Shown: piece by piece, positions 1-5,096 of the stretch
How positions within the stretch are numbered: position 1 is the stretch's first letter
Layout of the letters: each line of letters starts with the position of its first letter
DNA from: Actinomycetota bacterium
Lineage (GTDB): Bacteria > Actinomycetota > Acidimicrobiia > Acidimicrobiales > JACCXE01
DNA length: 5,096 nucleotides
Assembly (NCBI GenBank): GCA_013697265.1
Contig: JACCXE010000186.1
Coordinates: 1-5,096, forward strand
Reading direction: 5' to 3'
Made by a program: the position numbers and the translations under genes
Notes under the pieces: model-generated
What the model was told of the DNA's origin: nothing
Database searches by the model: none
Seen by the model: the letters and a program-made list of their open reading frames with translations, nothing else

Positions 1-535
1 CCTTGATGGTGGCCGGGTAGAGACGACGTTCGACTTCCTTGATGCGTTCGTGCAGGCTCGCCTCGTCGTCGTCGGGCAGCACCGCCACCGACTCTTGCGC
101 CAGGATCGGCCCACTGTCGACTTCGAGGGTCGCCACGTGCACGGTGCAGCCGGTCTCGGCAACACCGGCTGCGAGTGCGTCGCGCACCGCGTGCCAGCCT
201 TTGAACGCGGGCAACAGAGCTGGGTGAGTGTTGAGCACGCGGTTCTCAAATACTTCGTACAACTCGTTGGACGTGATCGTGCCGAAGCCCGCCATCACGA
301 CGAGTTCGACTTCGTGGCGCTTTAATGCGTCCACTAGTTCGGACGTGTAGGCGTCGCGGTCGAAGTCGGCCTTGAAACTCGACCGCTCGACCAGCTCGGT
401 TTCGAGGCCCGCTCGACTGGCGTTTTCGAGACCAAGGCATGGCCGATCCGCGATCACAACAGCGGGACGGATGTCGGCGGCCACGATTGCGTCGAGCAGA
501 CTGCCCTGCCCCGAGACCAGCACGCCCACCCGCAC
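1..535 (-). CDS. purN: Phosphoribosylglycinamide formyltransferase (GART), 3' end cut by window edge
   Basis: Transfers the formyl group of 10-formyl-tetrahydrofolate to glycinamide ribonucleotide, the third step of cytosolic purine synthesis. About 178 residues are visible in a family of about 190-210, so only the extreme C-terminus is missing. The formyltransferase fold is clear: a phosphate-loop segment SGQGSLLDA (8-16), MAGFGTI (81-87), and the catalytic triad Asn102 and His104 in NTHPALLP and Asp140 in EVDSGP, matching E. coli N106/H108/D144. The end of the visible part, LHERIKEVERRLYP, is also typical. The reading frame is closed upstream by a TAG at 580-578. Only two starts are plausible: GTG 535 gives the usual family start MRVGVLVSG, while GTG 529 has better spacing (7 bases) from GGAGG at 541-537. 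I chose 535 on protein alignment, but the choice is open. Compared with E. coli, Asn13 of the GAR-phosphate loop is Leu and the MRIL segment is GTIT. purH would be expected next, outside the window. Confidence 0.95.
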   Translation of the reverse strand, partial: MRVGVLVSGQGSLLDAIVAADIRPAVVIADRPCLGLENASRAGLETELVERSSFKADFDRDAYTSELVDALKRHEVELVVMAGFGTITSNELYEVFENRVLNTHPALLPAFKGWHAVRDALAAGVAETGCTVHVATLEVDSGPILAQESVAVLPDDDEASLHERIKEVERRLYPATIK

Positions 536-542
536 CCCTCCG

Positions 543-567
543 AGGGTAGTGGCGCACGAGGTGACAA
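543..567 (-). promoter_or_regulatory. Possible promoter for purN (TANNNT -10, weak -35)
   Basis: TACCCT at 548-543 fits the actinobacterial -10 pattern TANNNT, and its last T lies 7 bases before GTG 535, so transcription would begin at or next to the start codon. TTGTCA at 567-562 resembles a -35 box, but the 13-base spacer is short. It lies in the only sizeable intergenic gap of the window. Short matches like this occur by chance, so this is a weak call. Confidence 0.25.
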
Positions 568-596
568 TCGGCGAGAGCTAGTGAGCGCCCGCTCCT

Positions 597-614
597 GTAA
601 CCGCGTTACGCGGT
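597..614 (-). other. Small hairpin enclosing the stop codon of the SpeE-like gene
   Basis: CCGCG (601-605) and CGCGG (609-613) pair around a three-base loop that is the TAA stop codon; A600/T614 adds a sixth pair. A second, mutually exclusive stem GTAAC (597-601) / GTTAC (605-609) overlaps it, and a 4-bp stem GAGC/GCTC lies just downstream on the coding strand (594-583). There is no T tract, so this is not a standard intrinsic terminator. It may slow RNA decay or be chance in GC-rich DNA. Confidence 0.25.
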
Positions 615-1325
615 AGCAGTAGTCGCGATGTATACGGTGTTCGCCGACTCGGCGTCGGTGTGAAAGTTCGGGAAGCTCACGACATGGGCGACGCAACTTG
701 CGAACACCGTTTCGACCGTCGCGACGAACGCGGCGTCGGGCGGCGCGTCGGACCACAGTCCGAACACTCCCCCGGGCACGATGCGATCGGCGAGTAAGGC
801 CAACCCCGCAGCCGTATAGAACGGCGCGTGCGACGGGTGCAACATGTGATGCGGTGTGTGGTCGATGTCGACCAGCACCGCGTCACATTGCTTTGGGGCG
901 CCGGTGCCGAACGGCAGTCCGTCGGCGACCATCGCGAAAAAGTCGCCGTGCACGAAGTCGCAGCGCGGATCCGACGCCAACTCGTCAGCCAGCGGCAACA
1001 GCCCGCGCTCGTGCCAGTCGATCACCTCGCCGAGCGCTTCGATTACTCGCATCGATCGCACCCGCGGGTCGCGCTTCACTTCCCGTGCCGTATACCCAAG
1101 CCCGAGGCCGCCGACGACCACGTCAAAGTCGGCACCGCTCAATGCGGCGAGACCGAGAGTGCCGAGCGCGATCTCGGCCACGGTGAACAAGCTCGACATC
1201 AGGTGCTCGTCGTTTAGCGTCACCTCCCAAACGTCGACCTGGAGTGTCGGTTCCAGCCGACGTCGCAGCGTCAATTCACCCATCGAGGTCTGACGCCGGT
1301 CCAGCTGTTCGAACCGGGCACTCAC
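606..1325 (-). CDS. Spermidine-synthase-like SAM-fold protein, substrate unknown
   Basis: A 239-residue protein with the class I methyltransferase/aminopropyltransferase (Rossmann) fold. The nucleotide-binding motif I is VVVGGLGLGYTA (69-80), the acidic residue after strand 2 is Glu97 in VIEALGEV, HGDFF (126-130) is the likely adenine-side motif, and DAVLVDID (148-155) ends the fourth strand. RIVPGGVFGLW (181-191) and the ESANTVYIAT C-terminus also fit. Proteins of this type are commonly labelled spermidine synthase, but the usual DSSDP-like polyamine motif is replaced by DIDHTPHHMLHPSH (153-166), and there is no adjacent speD or other polyamine gene. Aminopropyl transfer is therefore doubtful and a methyltransferase or another alkyl transfer is possible. 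There is no signal peptide or membrane segment, so it is probably cytosolic. The start is GTG at 1325, 6 bases after the kinase stop, with no good ribosome binding site, which suggests translational coupling. ATG 1283 (Met15) is an alternative start. Confidence 0.85.
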   Translation of the reverse strand: MSARFEQLDRRQTSMGELTLRRRLEPTLQVDVWEVTLNDEHLMSSLFTVAEIALGTLGLAALSGADFDVVVGGLGLGYTAREVKRDPRVRSMRVIEALGEVIDWHERGLLPLADELASDPRCDFVHGDFFAMVADGLPFGTGAPKQCDAVLVDIDHTPHHMLHPSHAPFYTAAGLALLADRIVPGGVFGLWSDAPPDAAFVATVETVFASCVAHVVSFPNFHTDAESANTVYIATTATA

Positions 1326-1331
1326 CCGTAG

Positions 1332-2222
1332 TCAGTCACGATCGGCCAGCACGGCGTCGAGTGTGCGTTCGCCGACGGCGCGCATCCGCGGGTTGTCCGC
1401 CGACGACTCCAGGCAGGCGACCGCGTGGTTCAAGGCCCAACCCCGTCCCCGGGCCCACGAGTCGTCGTCGACGCTTCCGACTGCGGCGCGGAAAACCTCG
1501 CGTTCGGCTGGACCGAAGCACATCCACCCCGCGGCAAGGTCGGACGCCCAGTCGCCGCCGCACAGATCGTTCCAGTCGATGACAGCAACGACGCGTGCGT
1601 CACGGACAACCACGTTCGCGGGATGCAGGTCGCCGTGGAGCCAACGGCGCGGCCCGTCGAGATCGGGCACCGATAGGGCCGCGCACCACGCCGCGAGCAC
1701 CGCCGACCCGTCGATGGCGTCGCCCAACGTCGCGACCCGTTGGCGCATCGCGACATCTCGCATGATCAACGGCGTGCCGCGGTACATCGGCTTCGGTGCG
1801 TCAGGCGGCGCCGGAGCCGCCAGCGCTCCGACGAACCAACCGAGGGTGGTGGCGGCCTCGAACCCGTCACGCACGGGCGCGTCGGCCCACGTCTGACCGT
1901 GGAACCACGGTACAACCGTCCACGACCACGGAAAGAACGGTGTAGGGGAGCCGCTACGTACCGGCGCCGGGACGGGAAGCGGCAAGTGCGGTGCGATTTG
2001 CGGCAGCCATCGGATTTCGATGTCGGCTCCCGGCGCGCTGAGGGCCCGGCGAGGGATGCGCACCGCGAGGTCGTCGCCAAGCCGGAACATCGCGGCGTCC
2101 CAGCCTTCGGCCGCGTAGCTGATGCCGCGCTCGGCGAGATCGGGGTGCTGGTCTTCCAAGAGTGCTCGCACGAGGTCGACGGAAATTTCGACCTCTGCCG
2201 CCGGCATCGGGTTCGCGGCCAC
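1332..2222 (-). CDS. Aminoglycoside/macrolide phosphotransferase-family kinase (APH fold), substrate unknown
   Basis: A complete 296-residue kinase of the APH/choline-kinase superfamily. The N-lobe has GWDAAMFRLGDDLAVRIPRR (40-59), the usual nucleotide-binding strands of the macrolide-phosphotransferase-like branch. The hinge region is near WTVVPWFHG (101-109). The catalytic loop HGDLHPANVVV (196-206) holds Asp198 and Asn203, and VIDWNDLCGGDWASDLA (214-230) holds the metal-binding Asp217. All key residues are present, so it should be an active ATP- or GTP-dependent small-molecule kinase in the cytosol. Such genes are often labelled resistance genes, but chromosomal actinobacterial members are many and mostly uncharacterised, and this one sits in a housekeeping cluster with no mobile DNA. 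I would not call it resistance. The start is GTG 2222, 9 bases after the amidase stop; ATG 2207 (Met6) is an alternative. Neither has a clear ribosome binding site. Confidence 0.9.
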   Translation of the reverse strand: MAANPMPAAEVEISVDLVRALLEDQHPDLAERGISYAAEGWDAAMFRLGDDLAVRIPRRALSAPGADIEIRWLPQIAPHLPLPVPAPVRSGSPTPFFPWSWTVVPWFHGQTWADAPVRDGFEAATTLGWFVGALAAPAPPDAPKPMYRGTPLIMRDVAMRQRVATLGDAIDGSAVLAAWCAALSVPDLDGPRRWLHGDLHPANVVVRDARVVAVIDWNDLCGGDWASDLAAGWMCFGPAEREVFRAAVGSVDDDSWARGRGWALNHAVACLESSADNPRMRAVGERTLDAVLADRD

Positions 2223-2231
2223 CGGTTCTGT

Positions 2232-3272
2232 CTACTGCAGCGGCGGGTCAGTGCAGCCGGATAGGCCGCCGCCACCGCCCGCGGGCTCGGTCCGCGGGTA
2301 TGCCTCGGTGTAGCCCGAGCCAGGGTCTGGCGTGGTGAGGTAGCGCACGATGCCGCGGGCAACGGCGTTGCCTTCAGCTGACTGCACATCGGGTCGGGCC
2401 ACGAGGTCGGCCTCGGGCGGGTTCGACAAGAACAACAGTTCGGCCAGAACGGCTACCACCGGCGCGGGCTGGCGCACCATTGCGTAGTAGTCGCCGCCGC
2501 TGGTGTTGAGCCGGGTCTTGACACCGGCGTCCGTGTCGGCCTGCCAGGCGATGCCTTGGTACTGCTTAAGCGCAGCAACGACTTCCTCGTAGATGAGCCC
2601 ACCGAGTCGCCGACTGGCGCTGGAACTGTGTTGATAGAACACCTCCGTGCCGGGGCCGTCGCGGGGCCCGTCCGACGCACCGTTGTGATGCACGGACACG
2701 AACGCCCTCGGGTTAGCGAGGTGAGCAATTTTCGCCCGCTCGCTCAAGGTCACGCGGTAGTCGCCCGTTCTCGTGAGTAGCGGACGAAGGCCCGCAGCGG
2801 TAAGCGCGCTGATGACGTGTTTGGATACCTCCAGGTTCACGGTTCGCTCGGTTAGGCCGTTCACACCGGTTGCGCCCGACTCGCTGCCGCCGTGGCCCGG
2901 GTCGATCACGACGTCCACGGGCCCGACCGCGGTAACCCCCGAAACCGTCGCCGTGTTCTCACAGGGCGTCTTGATAGTGACGGTGCCGTCCGGGTTCACC
3001 CGCACGACCGGCGACACCACGCCCGTACGAGTGACGACCAGCTTGGTTGACGACGAGATCGCCGGCGCGGCAACGATGGTCGTTGACGCGGCCGCTACCG
3101 ATGTCGATGTCGATGTCGATGTCGATGTTGACGTTGATGTCGACGTCGTCGTCGTCGAAGACGACGACGTAGTCGTCGCGATCGTCGAGCGCTTGGCGTC
3201 GTCCTTGCACGCCGCGGTTACGAGCGTGAGTAGGACAACGAAAACAGCGAAGGGCTTAGAGGCCTTTGACAA
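2232..3272 (-). CDS. Lipoprotein N-acetylmuramoyl-L-alanine amidase (Amidase_3) with Ser/Thr-repeat linker
   Basis: Cleaves the bond between N-acetylmuramic acid and L-alanine in peptidoglycan, outside the membrane. The 346 residues read: a lipoprotein signal peptide (1-21) with lipobox VTAAC and Cys22; a Ser/Thr-rich linker (about 29-66) with an alternating TS run at 43-58; a short beta-rich stretch containing Cys104; the Amidase_3 domain (about 119-312); and a Pro/Gly tail with GGGGG and Cys340. Zinc ligands are visible as His127 (DPGHGG), Glu142 (LTERTVN) and His195 (SVHHN), and the catalytic Glu278 in VLAELLFLSN, so it should be active. The start is a TTG at 3272, the only sensible one: an in-frame TGA lies at 3284-3282 and later codons would cut the signal peptide. 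It overlaps the sucD end by 17 bases. GAGG directly abuts the TTG, too close for a normal ribosome binding site, so coupled re-initiation after sucD is likely. Confidence 0.93.
   Translation of the reverse strand: MSKASKPFAVFVVLLTLVTAACKDDAKRSTIATTTSSSSTTTTSTSTSTSTSTSTSTSVAAASTTIVAAPAISSSTKLVVTRTGVVSPVVRVNPDGTVTIKTPCENTATVSGVTAVGPVDVVIDPGHGGSESGATGVNGLTERTVNLEVSKHVISALTAAGLRPLLTRTGDYRVTLSERAKIAHLANPRAFVSVHHNGASDGPRDGPGTEVFYQHSSSASRRLGGLIYEEVVAALKQYQGIAWQADTDAGVKTRLNTSGGDYYAMVRQPAPVVAVLAELLFLSNPPEADLVARPDVQSAEGNAVARGIVRYLTTPDPGSGYTEAYPRTEPAGGGGGLSGCTDPPLQ
3100..3147 (-). repeat. Hexanucleotide tandem repeat (GATGTC on +) in the amidase linker
   Basis: Eight consecutive 6-base units on the plus strand: four exact GATGTC, then GATGTT, GACGTT, GATGTC and GACGTC. 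On the coding strand they encode the Thr-Ser alternation at about residues 43-58 of the amidase. Unit length is a multiple of three, so gain or loss of units would change linker length without a frameshift. GTC triplets continue to 3156. Confidence 0.9.
3143..3170. repeat. Inverted repeat (11-bp arms) at the end of the tandem repeat
   Basis: ACGTCGTCGTC (3143-3153) is the exact reverse complement of GACGACGACGT (3160-3170), separated by GTCGAA. The arms can also pair in a shifted register with a 3-base loop. It lies within the Ser/Thr codons of the amidase linker and is probably a by-product of TCG and ACG codon runs, though it could fold in the mRNA. Confidence 0.7.
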
Positions 3273-4137
3273 CCTCGGCCATCAAGTCTCCCGCCTCAGT
3301 CGGATTCAACCCGACTCGCACACCAGCCGCAGTAAGCGCTTCCATCTTCGCTTGGGCGGTGCCCTTCGATCCAGAAATGATTGCGCCGGCGTGACCCATC
3401 TTGCGGCCCGGCGGCGCGGTAACGCCGGCCACATACGCGACGACGGGTTTGCTCATCTCCTTGGCAATGAACTCGGCCGCTTCTTCCTCGGCCGATCCAC
3501 CGATCTCGCCGAACATGATCACGGCGTTAGTGCCCGGATCTTTCTCGAACGCGCTCAGGCAGTCGATGAAGCTCGTACCGGGGACGGGGTCGCCGCCGAT
3601 GCCGACGCAGGTCGACACGCCGATGCCCTTTTCCCCCAACTCCTTGAGTGCCTGATACGTGAGCGTACCCGAGCGCGAGACGATGCCAACGTTGCCCGGC
3701 AGCGCCACCTCGGCGGGAATGAAGCCGATGTTGCACTCGCCGATCGTGACGAGGCCCGGGCAGTTCGGCCCGAGGATGCGCGTGTCCGGATGCTGGCGCT
3801 TCACCTTGTTGTAAAACAGCGCCTCGTCTTGCGCGGGAACGCCCTCAGTCAACGGCACAATCAATTCGATACCCGCATCGGCCGCCTCCAACACCGCCGC
3901 CTGCGCGAACGGCGCAGGCACGAGGATCATGGACACCGTTGCGCCGGTCGCCTCGCGCGCCTCGGCCACGGTCGCGAACACGGGAATGCCCTCGACGTCT
4001 TCGCCAGCTTTCTTGGGCGACACGCCGCCGACGACCTGAGTGCCGTAGTCGCGGTTGCGCAGCGCATAGAACCGGCCCTGCGAGCCGGTGATGCCCTGCA
4101 CGATCACCTTGGTGTCTTTATTGACGAAGATCGACAT
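3256..4137 (-). CDS. sucD: Succinyl-CoA synthetase (ADP/GDP-forming) alpha subunit
   Basis: Alpha subunit of the TCA-cycle enzyme that interconverts succinyl-CoA and succinate with substrate-level phosphorylation; it carries the CoA site and the phosphohistidine. The protein is complete (293 residues, normal length). It opens with MSIFVNKDTKVIVQGITGSQG, where the TGSQG loop (18-22) binds CoA, followed by VGGVSPKKAG (36-45), GPNCPG (123-128), SRSGTLTYQA (154-163), GIGGDPVPG (179-187) and GEIGGSAEEEA (210-220). The active-site histidine is His249 in GHAGAIISG. ATG 4137 is supported by alignment to the E. coli N-terminus and by GGGGAGG 8 bases upstream, inside the sucC end. It lies 3 bases after the sucC stop, which is the normal operon partner. 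The alpha subunit does not decide ATP or GTP preference. Confidence 0.98.
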   Translation of the reverse strand: MSIFVNKDTKVIVQGITGSQGRFYALRNRDYGTQVVGGVSPKKAGEDVEGIPVFATVAEAREATGATVSMILVPAPFAQAAVLEAADAGIELIVPLTEGVPAQDEALFYNKVKRQHPDTRILGPNCPGLVTIGECNIGFIPAEVALPGNVGIVSRSGTLTYQALKELGEKGIGVSTCVGIGGDPVPGTSFIDCLSAFEKDPGTNAVIMFGEIGGSAEEEAAEFIAKEMSKPVVAYVAGVTAPPGRKMGHAGAIISGSKGTAQAKMEALTAAGVRVGLNPTEAGDLMAEVVKGL

Positions 4138-4160
4138 CGCCTACGCCTCCCCAGCCAACT
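4138..4160 (-). promoter_or_regulatory. Ribosome binding site for sucD
   Basis: GGGGAGG lies at 4152-4146 on the minus strand, 8 bases before ATG 4137, within the last codons of sucC. It is the only strong, well-spaced Shine-Dalgarno sequence in the window, and fits high expression of sucD together with sucC. Confidence 0.75.
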
Positions 4161-5096
4161 CAACGGCCTTCTCGGCCGCGCCCACCATCGTGGGCACCGA
4201 GATCAGCTTGTCGGACTCGAACTGCTTCAAGATTTCACGCCCCTGCTCGGCGTTGGTGCCGTCGAGTCGGATGACGATCGGCGCCTTGATGTCGACTCGG
4301 CCGAGCGCTTGCACGATTCCGTTGGCGACGTCTTCGCCCTTGGTGATGCCACCGAAGATGTTGATGAAGATCGACTTCACTGCCGCGTCGGCGTTGATGA
4401 CCTCGAGCGCGCCCGCCATGACATCCGCCGATGCGCCGCCGCCGATGTCGAGGAAGTTGGCCGGTGAACCACCGACCTGGTTCACGACGTCGCAGGTGCT
4501 CATGGCCAGGCCCGCGCCGTTGGCGATGATGCCGACGACGCCGTCAAGGCCGACGTACTGGAGGCCCTTCGCTTTCGCCATGGCTTCGCGGGGGTCGATC
4601 TCGGCCACGCCGGCGAACTCGTCCCACTCCGGGTGCCGGAACGCGGCGTTGTCGTCGAGGGAGACCTTCGCGTCGAGCGCATGCACCTGGCCGTCGGGCG
4701 TGAGGATCAGCGGATTGATCTCGACAAGATCGGCGTCGCCTTCGGTGTAACAGCGCCAAAGGTTGAGCAGGATCTGCACCGCGCCGTCGTGCGCCTTCGG
4801 GTTCAACCCAGCCTCTTCGACGAGCTTGCGTGCGTCCGCTTCGGTCAAGCCGTCGATCGGGTCGATGTGCATCTTGGCGATTGCGGTCGGGTCATCGTCG
4901 GCGACGGCCTCGATCTCTACGCCGCCCTTGGCCGACACCATCGCCAGGTGCTTCTTGGCCGAGCGATCAAGGGTGAACGACGCGTAGTACTCCTCGTCGA
5001 TGTCCGACGCGTGCTCGACCCAGAGCCGGCGCACGACGTGGCCCTTGATGTCGAGGCCGAGGATGTTCGCGGCGTGCTCGCGCACCTCGTCGGCGT
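4141..5096 (-). CDS. sucC: Succinyl-CoA synthetase beta subunit, 5' end cut by window edge
   Basis: Beta subunit of succinyl-CoA synthetase; it binds nucleotide and succinate and pairs with SucD. About 317 C-terminal residues are visible. Counting back from conserved Mg-binding positions, some 73-75 N-terminal residues are outside the window, including part of the ATP-grasp domain. Numbering the valine encoded at 5085-5083 as residue 1, visible landmarks are GGVEIEAVA (54-62), VEINPLIL (121-128, Asn124 corresponds to E. coli Asn199), LDAKVSL (137-143, Asp138 corresponds to Asp213), and the ligase domain with NGAGLAM (189-195), PANFLDIGGGA (208-218), NIFGGITKGE (242-251) and VIRLDGTNAE (271-280). 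The frame is open to the edge, so the GTG at 5085 is an internal codon and not a start. ATP versus GTP preference cannot be judged because part of the nucleotide site is missing. The promoter of the cluster must lie beyond the right edge. Confidence 0.97.
   Translation of the reverse strand, partial: ADEVREHAANILGLDIKGHVVRRLWVEHASDIDEEYYASFTLDRSAKKHLAMVSAKGGVEIEAVADDDPTAIAKMHIDPIDGLTEADARKLVEEAGLNPKAHDGAVQILLNLWRCYTEGDADLVEINPLILTPDGQVHALDAKVSLDDNAAFRHPEWDEFAGVAEIDPREAMAKAKGLQYVGLDGVVGIIANGAGLAMSTCDVVNQVGGSPANFLDIGGGASADVMAGALEVINADAAVKSIFINIFGGITKGEDVANGIVQALGRVDIKAPIVIRLDGTNAEQGREILKQFESDKLISVPTMVGAAEKAVELAGEA

Noticed and set aside
246..557. A 103-codon minus-strand frame at the purN start
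   Set aside because: It is in a different frame from purN, rich in Arg and Gly, and covers sequence whose other frame gives a convincing PurN protein.
698..1186. Plus-strand Arg-rich frames opposite the SpeE-like gene
   Set aside because: Compositional shadows; no domain, and no plausible start context.
1332..2222. Acquired antibiotic resistance gene
   Set aside because: The fold allows it, but there is no insertion sequence, integron or base-composition change, and the neighbours are housekeeping genes.
3100..3170. Possible CRISPR or regulatory repeat array
   Set aside because: The units are 6 bases long without spacers and keep the amidase reading frame, so this is a coding microsatellite.
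2959..3210. A minus-strand frame encoding an alternating Asp/Ile/Asn run
   Set aside because: It is the hexanucleotide repeat of the amidase read in another frame, with no independent support.
2773..4467. A 564-codon open frame on the plus strand, antisense to the amidase, sucD and sucC, including a (Val-Asp)n run
   Set aside because: It runs opposite three genes with clear family matches, its product is Arg/His/Asp-rich low-complexity sequence with no recognisable domain, and it is what GC-rich codon bias on the other strand produces.

Overview
The window is a GC-rich stretch in which six genes all read on the minus strand, almost without gaps. From right to left (5'->3' on the coding strand) they are: sucC (5' end off the window), sucD, a lipoprotein N-acetylmuramoyl-L-alanine amidase, an aminoglycoside/macrolide-phosphotransferase-like kinase, a spermidine-synthase-like SAM-fold protein, and purN (3' end off the window). 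GC-rich codons, GTG and TTG starts, Ser/Thr-rich lipoprotein linkers and the sucCD...purN order all point to an actinobacterium. I favour the class Acidimicrobiia (Ilumatobacter-like) from the character of the SpeE-like and PurN proteins, but that is a family-level impression and not a proof.

Layout. SucC (5096-4141) and SucD (4137-3256) are the two subunits of succinyl-CoA synthetase, 3 bases apart, with a good ribosome binding site for sucD inside the sucC end. The amidase (3272-2232) starts at a TTG 17 bases inside sucD. It is exported and lipid-anchored, carries a long Ser/Thr repeat encoded by a hexanucleotide tandem repeat, and then a complete Amidase_3 zinc domain. The kinase (2222-1332) and the SpeE-like protein (1325-606) follow after gaps of 9 and 6 bases, without visible Shine-Dalgarno sequences. 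The only gap of any size (70 bases, 605-536) lies before purN and holds small hairpins and a possible promoter that would give a leaderless or nearly leaderless purN message.

Functionally this is a run of housekeeping genes (TCA cycle, de novo purine synthesis, cell-wall remodelling) with two proteins of unknown substrate in the middle. From memory, sucC-sucD lie a few genes upstream of purN-purH in Mycobacterium tuberculosis (Rv0951/0952 and Rv0956/0957), so the outer genes look like an old actinobacterial arrangement whose inner genes differ here. I see no mobile element, CRISPR array, tRNA, rRNA, defence system or phage gene. I do not see an undescribed multi-gene system. The points most worth following are the His/Asp-rich motif of the SpeE-like protein, the orphan kinase, the in-frame repeat in the amidase linker and the purN start region.
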